NCBI GenBank assembly: GCA_017465825.1 | Contig: JAFTVI010000006.1 | Span: forward strand, 1-64,000 | DNA: 64,000 bases | Reading direction: 5' to 3' | Source of the DNA: Clostridia bacterium | GTDB taxonomy: Bacteria; Bacillota; Clostridia; Oscillospirales; Acutalibacteraceae | In this document: in pieces, positions 50,840 through 60,993 of the stretch | Position numbering within the stretch: the first letter of the stretch is position 1 | How the letters are laid out: the number at the start of each line of letters is the position of its first letter | The notes under the pieces: generated by a model | Told to the model about the DNA's origin: nothing | What the model saw: the letters and a program-made list of their open reading frames with translations, nothing else | The model's database searches: none | Translations under genes and position numbers: made by a program

Positions 50840-53800
50840 ATGAAAAAAACAGTAAAAAGAATCATTTCGCTTGTTCTCGTTTTGCTTATGCTGCCCGGCA
50901 TTGAGCTGATGGGGCTTGCCGACCTGTCCTCATTGTTTGAGGTATCGGCAGAGGCAAGCGACTACTACACAAGCGGCTATTGCGGCGAGGTGACCGAAAC
51001 AAACGACGGTACAAATCTGTCCTGGACACTCGATGAGGACGGAACTCTCACCGTTACAGGTACAGGCAGAATGGCGCCGGAAGCGTTCAACATTGATTTG
51101 AGAATCAAATCTGTTGTTATCGGCGAAGGCGTAGAAAACATCGGTGAAAAAGCTTTTTATCAGTGTACAAATATCACATCTGTAACATTTCCTACAACAC
51201 TTACAGTAATTGAAAAACAAGGTTTTTATGAGTGTAAAAAACTAGTTGATGTTGAATTTTCAAACGGATTGATAGCTATAAACAATGAGGCATTTAAAGA
51301 TTGTGACAATTTAAAATCTATTGTTTTGCCTGCTTCATTGGAAACACTTGGTTATGCTGCATTTATTTATTGTGACAAACTTGAAAGTGTTGTTTTTCCG
51401 GATAGTTTAAAAAAAATTTATGAGTATGCTTTTCAAAGCTGCAATATACAAACAATAGATTTACCCGATTCACTAGAGATAATCGGTGATTATGCTTTCA
51501 GGCACTGCGAACTTAATGGTGATATTGTTATTCCTGAAAATGTAAATGAAATCAGAAGCTATGCTTTTGCAAACAATCCTATCCGCAGCATTTCTATTGG
51601 TGCAAATGTATCTCATATCGGAAATAATGTATTTTACGGGTGTAATAAGCTTTCTGCCATTAATGTTTCGGCAGACAACGAAATTTATTCATCATACAGT
51701 GGTATTTTGTATAACAAAGCTGCTACGGAAATTATTACTGTACCGGTAATGGTTGCCGGTGAGATTATTATTCCTGCAACTGTTGAAGAATTTAAATCAA
51801 AAATATTTAATTCTTGTATATATATTACTGATTTTGCCGTTGAAGAAGGCAATAAATATTACACATCGGTTGACGGTATTCTGTATTCTGCCGATAAAAA
51901 AACATTAATCAGATGTCCCGAAGGCAGAGTTGAGCCGGTTGTTATAGCTGACGGAACAGAGCTTTTAGGCGAATATTCATTTACACATTGTGTAAATCTT
52001 GAATCTGTTACTTTTTCTGACACAATAATTACTATAGGTAAATATGCATTTTATTATTGTTCAAATTTAAAAGAAATTACATTATCTGACTCAGTTACTA
52101 CAATTGATGAATATGCTTTTTGGGATTGTAAAAATCTATCCGATATTACTTTTTCAAAATCATTACAGAGCATCGGTTCAGATGCTTTCTGGTGTTGTGA
52201 AAATCTGAAATCAATCAATCTGCCCGACGGGTTAAAGACAATTGGTGGTAATGCATTTTGGATGTGTGATCTGACAGGAAATGTTGTAATTCCTGATAGC
52301 GTTGAGATTATGGGAAGCGGTGTTTTCTGGGATAATGATAATCTGCAAAGTGTTTACATCGGCTCAGGTACAAAAAATCTTTCAAATACTTTTATTTATT
52401 GCAGTTTATATGCCGTTAATGTGTCACCGGACAATCAGAATTTTTCATCAGTTGACGGTATATTGTATAATAAAAACAAAACGGAACTTATTTTTATTCC
52501 GCAGATGATAGATGGTTCCATAACGATACCTGCTGTTACAACTAAAATTAATATAGAATCAATAAAAAATTGCTCGTACATAACTGATATTAATATTGAT
52601 GAATCAAATAATATTTTCACATCTATTGACGGTATTGTATACACTGCAGATAAAAAAGATTTAATTGTTTGTCCTAACGGAAAAATAGGTTCAGTTACTG
52701 TTAATTACGGAACTGAAACAATCAAAAATGCAGCTTTTAAGTATTGCAACAAAGCCGTAACGGAAATTTCACTTCCTGATACATTAAAAACAATTGAATC
52801 TGAAGCTTTTTCATATTGCGGTTTTAATAAAATTGACTTGCCTGATTCTGTTGAAACAATCAGCAAAATGGCTTTTTACAGTTCTTCAAAGTTAAATTAT
52901 ATTAATATACCTTCTAAAATAGAAGTTGTAAAAGATTCAATAATAGGTAATACAGGTTTAGTTGAACTAACATATCCTGAAACTGTACAGTCATTCGATC
53001 ATTTGACCTGTTCAAACCTTAAAATATTGACAATCGAGAATAAATACTGTGAATACACAAATATAAAGGCTCCCACAGTTGCAAAAGATTGCACCATCCG
53101 TGCATACTGCGGTTCGCCCGGTCACACTCTTGCAACAAAGAGATTACTCAACTTTGAATCCCTCGGTCATACATATCTTGACTGGTACACGGTAACTCCG
53201 GCAACGTATGAAGCCGACGGTATTGAGCGCCGTGACTGTGCATACTGCGACGGCTACGAAGAAAGAACAATTCCTATGCTGCAGAAGGATGTATTTACTG
53301 CAACATTCGTGGCTGACGGCAATGTTATTGCAACAATTGACTTCCCCAAGGGCGCAACGGAAATTGAAGAGCCTGCAGTTCCTTCAAAGGACAGATACTT
53401 AGGCGAGTGGGAAGAATACACTCTTTCGGACAGCAATATTACCGTAAATGCCGTTTACACTCTTATCAAGAGCAGTAATGCATCCGAAATTGAAGCTGAC
53501 TCAACTGTAATTCACTACACAGTCAAGGATGATGTGCTGTTCAGATTAAGTGCATCGGCTGATGCAAATGTTGTTAAATCAACCATTTCAAATGCCGTTC
53601 CCCTTGACATCGTTCTCGTTGTTGACCAGTCCGGCTCAATGGACGAAACTCTCGGCGGAAACACAAAGAAAGTTGATGCGCTCAAGGACACTGCACTTGA
53701 ATTTGTAAATTCTGTTTACGAAAATGCAAAAATGACAGAATGTGACCACAGAATCTCTCTTGTAGGCTTCGGTCTTTCCGGCAACTATAACGGTTATGAA

Positions 53801-55795
53801 AAGAATGAAAATACAGAGCTGCTCACGTCGGCAAACGGCATTGTAAACTATTCAAATATCACTCCTGCTGACTATGCAAGCTCGCTTGTAAGCGCAAATG
53901 TAAACGGCAGTGTGAATGCAGAGCTTATTAATGCTGTCAACAGCATCGGCGCAAGAGGCGCAACTGCCGCAGACCTTGGTTTTGAAATGGCAAAGGGTAT
54001 ATTTGCAAATACAGATTCCACCGGACGTCAGCGCGTAGTTGTATTTATGACAGACGGCGAGCCTACGTATTTAAGCGGCTTCCAGACTTCCGTTGCGAAC
54101 TCTGCCATTGCAAACGCATATACACTTAAAAATGCATACTCCGCATCAATCTACAGCGTCGGCGTTTTCTCTTCTTCACTGAGCAATAACAGCAACATTA
54201 CAAAGTTTATGAATGCAGTATCATCAGGCTATCCGAATGCAATGTCTATGAGCAGTATGGGTACAGGTAATGACGGCGAATTCTTCACCACAGTCAGCAA
54301 CACTGACGCTCTTTCTTCCGTATTCAAGTCAATTTCCACAGAATCCCTTTCCCACACAGCTCCATTTGATAACATAACTTTTGTAAAAACTCTTTCAGAG
54401 TATGTTACACTTACCTCACAGCAGGAGCAGACACTCCGCATCGACCTTATAAGACAGTACGGCGTCACAAATGATGATATTGTCATCACACGTAATTCTG
54501 ACGGCACAACAACAATAGAGATCAACGGACTTACACCCGAAAAGACTGTTGACGATGAAGGTAATGTAAAATATGTTGTTGCAGTTGAGTTCTTTGCATC
54601 TCTTAATGAAAATGCCGCAACTGCAGATGATTATTTTGTTGATACAGAAGACAGCGGTGTAATGCTTTCGCCCGATTCAAAAGGCTATGAGGTTACATTC
54701 GACACTTCTGCAATAACTCTTGAAGAGGAAAAGACAAGAGTTATTTTCACAATCAACGGTGAGGTTTACGAGATTTCGGAAAATATTGATTCAAACGGAT
54801 ACGCAGTCGCTCCCGAAATTGAAATTTCCGATGACTGGACATTTGTAAACTGGAAGACATCCGCTGAAAAAGCATCAAACGGTCTTGTTCTTGATGCAAC
54901 TCTTACAAAAGCAGAAAGAACTGTTACCTGGCATACTGATTCGGAAGACATCGTGCAGACATATGCAGAGGGTGATTTCATCACAGCTCCCGTTGTTGAA
55001 TACAACAAGGAAGGCTATGCATTCCTCAGCTGGGACAGAAGTGTTCCCACCACAATGCCCGATGATAATCTTGAATTTACGGCTGTTTACGGCGAACATA
55101 CACACAACTATACATCAACCGTTTCTGTGAATGTAACCTGTGAATCAGACGGAACAAGAACATACACCTGTAACTGCGGCGATACATACACCGAAACAAT
55201 TGCGGCTCTCGGACACAATTATGAGGCAATTACCCCCTCAATCGAAAAGGACGATTCAAAATGCACATTCGTATGCACAAACTGCGGTGACAAGTACGAT
55301 TATGCACTTGATTACGAGGTTGTTTCCGCATCAGGCAAGCGTACACAGGTGCTTTATGAATTCCAGCTTACCGATGAAAATCTTGATTACGGATTCCAGC
55401 CTGACGGTGAAATTCAGATAAGAATTCCCCTTTCCGATATTCACGGCAACACTAAAAATGTTAAGGTTATCCGAACAAACGACGACGGCAGTAAAACTCA
55501 GGTACCTGCTGTTATTGAAAACGGGTTCCTTATTATCACCTGTGACCACTTCACACCGTACGAGGTCAACTTCGAAATTGATTGCGCAGAGCATACCGAT
55601 GCTGATTCCGACGGATTATGCGATACTTGCGAAGCATCTGTTAACACCTCGAATAATACGGAAACAGAATGTGAGCATATCTGCCATTGTGACAACGAAT
55701 TCATAAAATTTATATGGAAGCTGATAACATTTATTTATAAAGCTTTCAGACTGACAGATAAACAGATTTGTGAATGCGGAGCAAGTCATTGGTGA
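50840..55795 (+). CDS. Giant secreted LRR_5 / von Willebrand A surface protein
   Basis: This protein of about 1651 residues starts at ATG 50840 after AAGGAG. A signal peptide (RIISLVLVLLMLPGIELMG) and the same WTLDEDGTLTVTGTGRM module as the other LRR protein come first. BspA-like LRR_5 repeats follow to about 740. A vWA domain occupies about 915-1190, with MIDAS motif DQSGSMDE, a Thr in RGATAAD and MTDGEP. InlB-like repeats (WHTDSEDIVQTYAEGDFITA) and Cys repeats (CNCGDTYTETIAALGHNY, CTNCGDKYDY) come next. The end is the Cys-aromatic helix-Cys tail (CHCDNEFI, FIWKLITFIYKAF, CECGASHW). It is a probable adhesin under the two-component system. Confidence 0.9.
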   Translation: MKKTVKRIISLVLVLLMLPGIELMGLADLSSLFEVSAEASDYYTSGYCGEVTETNDGTNLSWTLDEDGTLTVTGTGRMAPEAFNIDLRIKSVVIGEGVENIGEKAFYQCTNITSVTFPTTLTVIEKQGFYECKKLVDVEFSNGLIAINNEAFKDCDNLKSIVLPASLETLGYAAFIYCDKLESVVFPDSLKKIYEYAFQSCNIQTIDLPDSLEIIGDYAFRHCELNGDIVIPENVNEIRSYAFANNPIRSISIGANVSHIGNNVFYGCNKLSAINVSADNEIYSSYSGILYNKAATEIITVPVMVAGEIIIPATVEEFKSKIFNSCIYITDFAVEEGNKYYTSVDGILYSADKKTLIRCPEGRVEPVVIADGTELLGEYSFTHCVNLESVTFSDTIITIGKYAFYYCSNLKEITLSDSVTTIDEYAFWDCKNLSDITFSKSLQSIGSDAFWCCENLKSINLPDGLKTIGGNAFWMCDLTGNVVIPDSVEIMGSGVFWDNDNLQSVYIGSGTKNLSNTFIYCSLYAVNVSPDNQNFSSVDGILYNKNKTELIFIPQMIDGSITIPAVTTKINIESIKNCSYITDINIDESNNIFTSIDGIVYTADKKDLIVCPNGKIGSVTVNYGTETIKNAAFKYCNKAVTEISLPDTLKTIESEAFSYCGFNKIDLPDSVETISKMAFYSSSKLNYINIPSKIEVVKDSIIGNTGLVELTYPETVQSFDHLTCSNLKILTIENKYCEYTNIKAPTVAKDCTIRAYCGSPGHTLATKRLLNFESLGHTYLDWYTVTPATYEADGIERRDCAYCDGYEERTIPMLQKDVFTATFVADGNVIATIDFPKGATEIEEPAVPSKDRYLGEWEEYTLSDSNITVNAVYTLIKSSNASEIEADSTVIHYTVKDDVLFRLSASADANVVKSTISNAVPLDIVLVVDQSGSMDETLGGNTKKVDALKDTALEFVNSVYENAKMTECDHRISLVGFGLSGNYNGYEKNENTELLTSANGIVNYSNITPADYASSLVSANVNGSVNAELINAVNSIGARGATAADLGFEMAKGIFANTDSTGRQRVVVFMTDGEPTYLSGFQTSVANSAIANAYTLKNAYSASIYSVGVFSSSLSNNSNITKFMNAVSSGYPNAMSMSSMGTGNDGEFFTTVSNTDALSSVFKSISTESLSHTAPFDNITFVKTLSEYVTLTSQQEQTLRIDLIRQYGVTNDDIVITRNSDGTTTIEINGLTPEKTVDDEGNVKYVVAVEFFASLNENAATADDYFVDTEDSGVMLSPDSKGYEVTFDTSAITLEEEKTRVIFTINGEVYEISENIDSNGYAVAPEIEISDDWTFVNWKTSAEKASNGLVLDATLTKAERTVTWHTDSEDIVQTYAEGDFITAPVVEYNKEGYAFLSWDRSVPTTMPDDNLEFTAVYGEHTHNYTSTVSVNVTCESDGTRTYTCNCGDTYTETIAALGHNYEAITPSIEKDDSKCTFVCTNCGDKYDYALDYEVVSASGKRTQVLYEFQLTDENLDYGFQPDGEIQIRIPLSDIHGNTKNVKVIRTNDDGSKTQVPAVIENGFLIITCDHFTPYEVNFEIDCAEHTDADSDGLCDTCEASVNTSNNTETECEHICHCDNEFIKFIWKLITFIYKAFRLTDKQICECGASHW

Positions 55796-55829
55796 TATCA
55801 CACATCAATTTAATTAAATAATAATTAAC

Positions 55830-55864
55830 AGACCCTGATTGCACTATCTGCACAATCAGGGTCT
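55830..55864. terminator. Bidirectional terminator between LRR and malic-enzyme genes
   Basis: AGACCCTGATTG and CAATCAGGGTCT enclose a loop between convergent genes. A T-run lies to the right at 55873-55881. Confidence 0.8.
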
Positions 55865-55891
55865 GCTTAGTTATTTTTTTTATTCAATATC

Positions 55892-57067
55892 TTAAATCCG
55901 TGCCACGTTTGTTTTTCGGGCGGCTTCTGCGACTGCCTCGGCAACTGCTTTACCCACACGGGGGTCAAAAGCCTTGGGAATGATATAATCGGCTGACAGC
56001 TCATCCTCCGCAATGAGCCCAGCAATGGCATTTGCCGCCGCCATCTTCATTTCCTCGTTGATTTCACTTGCGCGCACATCAAAAGTACCGCGGAAAATTC
56101 CGGGAAATGCAAGCACGTTGTTGATCTGGTTAGGATAGTCGGAGCGCCCCGTTGAAATAACCTTTGCGCCGCCTGCTTTCGCATCCTCGGGAAAAATTTC
56201 GGGATTGGGATTTGCACAGGCAAATATAATCGCATCGCGGTTCATAGTTTTAACCATTTCAGAAGTAACTATATTCGGTGCGGAAAAGCCTAAAAACACA
56301 TCAGCACCTTTGAGAGCATCTTTGAGTGTACCCGTCTGTTTATCGCGATTCGTAAGCGTTGCAAGGTGTGCCATATGCTCGTGAGGGATATCGGGAGAAC
56401 CCTCGCACAAAATACCGAATTTGTCACACAGCGTGATATTTTCAAATCCTGCCGCAAGCAGAAGACGGCAAACGGATGAACCTGCGGCACCGATGCCGTT
56501 GATAACGACTTTCACCTCGGCGCGGTCTTTTTTTACAAGCTTCAATGCATTGGTAAGACCTGCAAGAACGATGACTGCCGTGCCGTGCTGATCGTCGTGA
56601 AATACGGGAATATCGCATTTTTCTTTGAGTTTTTGCTCAATCTCAAAGCATCTCGGCGCCGAAATATCCTCAAGATTTATACCTCCGAAGCTGCCTGAAA
56701 TGTTATATACAGTCTGAACGAATTCGTCCACATCTTTTGTTTTAACACACAAAGGAAAAGCATCAACTCCGCCGAATGACTTAAACAGAACGCATTTGCC
56801 CTCCATAACTGGCATACCTGATTCGGGGCCGATGTCGCCAAGTCCTAAAACAGCACTTCCGTCTGTTATGACGGCGCATAAATTGTGTCTTCGGGTGAGT
56901 TCATAGCTTTTATCAATATCATCCTTTATTGCAAGACAAGGCTGTGCAACACCGGGCGTATATGCAAGGGACAGATCGTCCTTTGTTTCAACCGGAACAG
57001 TTGCGACCACCTCAATTTTGCCTTTCCATTCGCCGTGAAGACGAAGAGATTCTTTTGCGTAATCCAT
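55892..57067 (-). CDS. Malic enzyme (malate dehydrogenase, decarboxylating)
   Basis: This 391-residue enzyme oxidises malate to pyruvate and carbon dioxide. It has SLAYTPGVAQPCLAI near residue 35, VITDGSAVLGLGDIGPESGMPVMEGK near 67 with the catalytic Lys, FHDDQHGTAVIVLAGL near 155, and the NAD-binding INGIGAAGSSVCRLL near 190. The short form without a phosphotransacetylase tail is usual in Firmicutes. Cofactor preference is not readable with confidence. AAGGAG precedes the ATG, 11 bases after fumC. Confidence 0.95.
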   Translation of the reverse strand: MDYAKESLRLHGEWKGKIEVVATVPVETKDDLSLAYTPGVAQPCLAIKDDIDKSYELTRRHNLCAVITDGSAVLGLGDIGPESGMPVMEGKCVLFKSFGGVDAFPLCVKTKDVDEFVQTVYNISGSFGGINLEDISAPRCFEIEQKLKEKCDIPVFHDDQHGTAVIVLAGLTNALKLVKKDRAEVKVVINGIGAAGSSVCRLLLAAGFENITLCDKFGILCEGSPDIPHEHMAHLATLTNRDKQTGTLKDALKGADVFLGFSAPNIVTSEMVKTMNRDAIIFACANPNPEIFPEDAKAGGAKVISTGRSDYPNQINNVLAFPGIFRGTFDVRASEINEEMKMAAANAIAGLIAEDELSADYIIPKAFDPRVGKAVAEAVAEAARKTNVARI

Positions 57068-57078
57068 AAATTTTCTCC

Positions 57079-58443
57079 TTAAACCATTTTTGCAGGGTTA
57101 ACTGCTTCGTCGTATTCTTCTTCACTCAATAATCCTTGACCGATAACGGCATCTTTCAGCGTCAGTCCGTTCTTGTGGGCAAATTTCGCAGCAGCGGCGG
57201 CTCTGTCATAACCGACTTTAGGTGTAAGACAGGTAACCAGCATCAGAGAGCGGTCAAGATAATCTTTCATTTTGTCGGCGTTAACGGTAATTCCGCATAC
57301 ACAGTTATCCGCAAACGAACGCATCGCATCCGCAAGCAATCTTACGGACTGCAAAAAATTGTATGCACACACAGGCATAAATACATTCAGCTCAAAATTG
57401 CCCTGTGATGCGGCAAGTCCCACAGCCGTATCGTTGCCCATTACCTGAACTGCTACCATTGTGACCGCTTCACACTGTGTGGGGTTGACCTTTCCCGGCA
57501 TAATGGAGCTGCCCGGTTCGTTTTCAGGTATATTCAGTTCACCGAGTCCGCAACGGGGACCTGCGGCAAGCCATCGGATATCATTTGCAATCTTCATAAG
57601 GTTTGCAGCAAATGCTTTCAATGCGCCGTGAGCAAATACGAATGCCTCTTTACCTGTCAGCGCACGGAACTTATTTTCATCAGGCACAAATTCAGTGCCG
57701 AGCAATGAAGTCAGCTTATCACAGACTGTTTTGTCAAATCCGACAGGGGCATTAAGTCCCGTTCCCACCGCAGTACCGCCGATTGCAAGCTTGCGAAGCG
57801 GTGCAAGTGAAGCAATGACCATATCTCTTGCGTTTTCAAGAAGTCCCCGCCAGCCGCTGACCTCCTGCGCGAACTTTATAGGAGTTGCATCCTGCAAATG
57901 TGTTCTGCCTATTTTGATTACATCGGGATTTGCATTTTCAAGCGCAGAAAATGCACTTATGAGCCTGTCAAGTGACGGCAGTAATTGCCCCTCAATGGCG
58001 CAGACTGCGGCAATATTCATCGCAGAGGGAAACGTATCATTAGAGCTTTGGGATGCATTGACATCATCATTGGGATGAAGCACTTTTTCTCCTGCAAGTG
58101 CGTTGCCGCGACAGGCAATAACCTCATTGACATTCATATTCGTCTGCGTTCCGCTGCCTGTCTGGAACACGGACAGAGGAAAATTATCGTAAAGCTGACC
58201 GCCGAGAATTTCATCTGCAACCTGTTCGATAAGTTCAGCTTTCTGAGCCGATATCCTGCCTGACTGTCCGTTTACACAGGCACAGGCTTTTTTTAGCGAT
58301 GCAAACGCAGAAATTATCTCCCTCGGCATCGTCACATCACCGATTTTGAAATTCATAAAGCTGCGCTGAGTCTGAGCACCCCATAATTTATCGGCAGGCA
58401 CCCTGACCTCACCCATTGTATCTTTTTCAATCCTGAAATCCAT
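57079..58443 (-). CDS. fumC: Class II fumarate hydratase
   Basis: This enzyme of about 454 residues hydrates fumarate to malate. The opening is FRIEKDTMGEVRVPADKLWGA. Other motifs are GSGTQTNMNVNEVIA near 100, SQSSNDTFPSAMNIAA near 135, GRTHLQDATPI near 185 and the signature GSSIMPGKVNPTQCE near 315. The start is ATG 58443 with GAGGTG upstream. Six longer codons lie before it. With malic enzyme it forms a fumarate-to-pyruvate operon. Confidence 0.96.
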   Translation of the reverse strand: MDFRIEKDTMGEVRVPADKLWGAQTQRSFMNFKIGDVTMPREIISAFASLKKACACVNGQSGRISAQKAELIEQVADEILGGQLYDNFPLSVFQTGSGTQTNMNVNEVIACRGNALAGEKVLHPNDDVNASQSSNDTFPSAMNIAAVCAIEGQLLPSLDRLISAFSALENANPDVIKIGRTHLQDATPIKFAQEVSGWRGLLENARDMVIASLAPLRKLAIGGTAVGTGLNAPVGFDKTVCDKLTSLLGTEFVPDENKFRALTGKEAFVFAHGALKAFAANLMKIANDIRWLAAGPRCGLGELNIPENEPGSSIMPGKVNPTQCEAVTMVAVQVMGNDTAVGLAASQGNFELNVFMPVCAYNFLQSVRLLADAMRSFADNCVCGITVNADKMKDYLDRSLMLVTCLTPKVGYDRAAAAAKFAHKNGLTLKDAVIGQGLLSEEEYDEAVNPAKMV

Positions 58444-58578
58444 TTCGTACACCTCATTCATATGCCGATATTATACATTATTCCGAAATGGTATTCAAGC
58501 ATAAATCACGAATATCTCAAACAAATTCTGTATTGTTCAGTGGTGCCGATACGGATATATTCGTTTTTTAGGTTACCA

Positions 58579-58613
58579 CAAAAAATACCGTCTGTACTCC
58601 TTTGTACAAACGG
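58579..58613 (-). terminator. Terminator of the corrinoid operon
   Basis: On the minus strand CCGTTTGTAC pairs with GTACAGACGG around AAAGGA, followed by TATTTTTTG. It lies about 30 bases past the last gene. Confidence 0.82.
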
Positions 58614-58644
58614 CTGTTTTTACATATTTAATTATTTCATCTTA

Positions 58645-59598
58645 TTAATATATTCCTTCTTCATACCATATTCTGTTCATAAGCTCATATCTTTCGAGCG
58701 GAAGTCCGGTATAGGCACAATTGGATGTGCTGAAAATGTATCCCCAGCCATTCATTCCGTCGCGAAGAGAACGGCGGACATCGGCAATGACTTCTTCCTG
58801 TGTACCCGTCTGCAACAGACCGCAGTTAACATTGCCGCACAGAGCAACTCTGTTACCGTAGAGGCGTTTTACCGTTGCAAGGTCTACCCCGCCCTGAGGG
58901 TCGAGAGAATGAAGTGCATCGGGATTGCATTCAACAATCTGGTCAATAATTGGCATAATATTGCCGTCGGTGTGTTTGATTGTATAAAATCCCATATCAC
59001 GGTATTCTTTTACGGTTTTCTGAAGATAGGGTGCAATAAATTCCGAAAACATATCGGGAGAAAAGAACGGATTTACATTAAAACAATAATCTGAACAAAG
59101 TGCAAAGCCGTCAAGCAAGCCATTATGCTTTGCAATTTTTTCGGCAAGGTCCAGCCAATTATCCAGCCGTTTTTGCGCTTCAGCCTTAAGTCCGTCCTCA
59201 TCCTCATACATTCTTTCGGTAAATTCCATCATATTTTCACCGTTCGGAATTTCAAACGTAGGGTCGCCGTGAATCATAAGAAAATATTTATCGCCGGATT
59301 TTTCGCGTATAGTATCAAGCAGTCTGACAATATTTTCATATCCCCAAGGGTTGGGATGAACAAAAATTGCGCTGTGCCGGTATTTCTCCGCAACCTCGAT
59401 ATGGCAATCTGCAATATAATCAATATGCAGCTTCTGTTCGGTTTTGCTCATCTGGTTCCATTGGTCAAAGCGTTGCTGTGAAGGATGAATTTTGCCTATC
59501 GCCTCGAGAGTGAGAAAGAAAACAAGCTCAAACGTGGGACAATGCCCGGTAATAGGCTCTCTTCTGAGAGCTTTTATAAATCGTTCACGTTCTGTCAT
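58645..59598 (-). CDS. Uroporphyrinogen-decarboxylase-fold methyltransferase-like protein
   Basis: This 317-residue URO-D superfamily protein opens TERERFIKALRREPITGHCP. GFYTIKHTDGNIMPIIDQIV has a His-Thr-Asp element, and NPDALHSLDPQGGVDLATVK and LCGNVNCGLLQTGTQEEV close the barrel. In corrinoid systems such proteins pass methyl groups between cobalamin and a thiol or other acceptor. Classical heme synthesis is unlikely, given its neighbours. GAGGTG precedes the ATG, three bases after the activator gene. The substrate is unknown. Confidence 0.85.
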   Translation of the reverse strand: MTERERFIKALRREPITGHCPTFELVFFLTLEAIGKIHPSQQRFDQWNQMSKTEQKLHIDYIADCHIEVAEKYRHSAIFVHPNPWGYENIVRLLDTIREKSGDKYFLMIHGDPTFEIPNGENMMEFTERMYEDEDGLKAEAQKRLDNWLDLAEKIAKHNGLLDGFALCSDYCFNVNPFFSPDMFSEFIAPYLQKTVKEYRDMGFYTIKHTDGNIMPIIDQIVECNPDALHSLDPQGGVDLATVKRLYGNRVALCGNVNCGLLQTGTQEEVIADVRRSLRDGMNGWGYIFSTSNCAYTGLPLERYELMNRIWYEEGIY

Positions 59599-59601
59599 TT
59601 A

Positions 59602-60993
59602 TTACACCTCAAACATCATATTTTCTATAAACAAATCCGCAAATGCAGAATTGCCGGACAAATCAACGTAATCCGCATTATCAGTATATACTGAAAGGTC
59701 ATTCCGACTGCATGCATATTCAAACGTACCGAGCAGACTGCTGTTATTGATCGGAACGCATTTTGAAGCAAGTTCTTTTGGCAACAAGCCTGTTTTTACG
59801 GCATTCCCGATTTTGATTTTTGCAGAGAATCCGCCCGAAATATACATTTTTTCAATATCGTCAAAAGAAATGTTCCTGATTTCAAGCAAGGTTATTATTG
59901 CGGAATATACTGCAGATTTTGCAAGCTGATACTGTCTGATATCTGCCTGATTCAGATAAACACCGTCTGCAATATCAAACTGCTCACATTCCATAAAGCC
60001 TGTTTCGTCAATTATTTCATCAAAAAGTAATTCTGCAATTATATCAACAAGTCCCGTACCGCAGATACCCTTTGCAGGCAGATCGCCTACAGTTTTTATT
60101 CCCGATTCCGTATAGGAGCAGACAGCGCCGTCAGTTGCACTCATACCGCAGGATACGTTTGCACCTTCAAAACAGGGACCTGCAGCCGCCGCAGTACAAA
60201 GAGCCGATTTTTCATCAAAAAGCACAATTTCTGCATTCGTACCAAGGTCAATGAGAAGATTATACCTGCCGTTTGCAGGCATACCGATATAATTCATTCC
60301 TGCAACGATATCCGCCCCGACAAATGCGGAAATTGACGGCAGAGCTTCAACATATTCAACTCCTGCCAGCCCAAGCTCTTTAGCATTTGCAATTCTGCCT
60401 TCAAGAAACACGGGGGTATACGGCGCAACGCCCATTGATGAACAGTCAATGCCGAAAAAGAGATGCAGCATAGTTGCATTGCCCGAAACACAGAGCTTTT
60501 CGATTTTATGCAGACCGAACGCTGATATCATTGAATTAATCTCTGCAATAACTGCTTTGTTGAGTGCGTCAGCTCCGTTTTTACGGCAATAATCAATCCT
60601 TGTCATAACATCAGCACCGTAAGCTCTTTGAGGATTGGTTCTTGTTAGGACTTTAATTATTTTATTTTCATCAAGTGAAACAAGTGCAAGAGCAAGAGTT
60701 GTTGTGCCGATATCCAGCGCAAAGCACAGTTTTTCGGTTATCACTCCCGTTTCAATTGCTCCTGTCACAGAAAGAATTTCACTGTTTTCTGAAAGTGAAA
60801 CAACTATATCCGATTTAATTTTGTATCGGCAGGATAATTCTTCTTTTCCGTTGACGGAAACAAGGCATTTTCTGCATATGCCTTTTCCGCCGCAGGGATG
60901 GTCAATCCCATTGCCCGATTTAATTAAAGCTTCGGATAAAAGTGTACCGTCAGCAACAAATTGAGGTACGCCGTTGATTATAACTTTATGCAT
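59602..60993 (-). CDS. Ferredoxin-ASKHA corrinoid activation protein (RACo/RamA-like)
   Basis: This 463-residue protein restores corrinoid proteins to the active Co(I) state. An N-terminal 2Fe-2S plant-ferredoxin-type domain has Cys in HPCGGKGICRKCLVS and SCRYKI (residues 33-56). After a linker the ASKHA ATPase domain starts near 88 (CFALDIGTTTLALALVSLD). It continues with LLIDLGTNAEIVLFD and CGTGLVDIIAELL, the DUF4445 pattern. The start overlaps the previous gene by eight bases. Its presence supports corrinoid-dependent methyl transfer for the whole operon. Confidence 0.93.
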   Translation of the reverse strand: MHKVIINGVPQFVADGTLLSEALIKSGNGIDHPCGGKGICRKCLVSVNGKEELSCRYKIKSDIVVSLSENSEILSVTGAIETGVITEKLCFALDIGTTTLALALVSLDENKIIKVLTRTNPQRAYGADVMTRIDYCRKNGADALNKAVIAEINSMISAFGLHKIEKLCVSGNATMLHLFFGIDCSSMGVAPYTPVFLEGRIANAKELGLAGVEYVEALPSISAFVGADIVAGMNYIGMPANGRYNLLIDLGTNAEIVLFDEKSALCTAAAAGPCFEGANVSCGMSATDGAVCSYTESGIKTVGDLPAKGICGTGLVDIIAELLFDEIIDETGFMECEQFDIADGVYLNQADIRQYQLAKSAVYSAIITLLEIRNISFDDIEKMYISGGFSAKIKIGNAVKTGLLPKELASKCVPINNSSLLGTFEYACSRNDLSVYTDNADYVDLSGNSAFADLFIENMMFEV

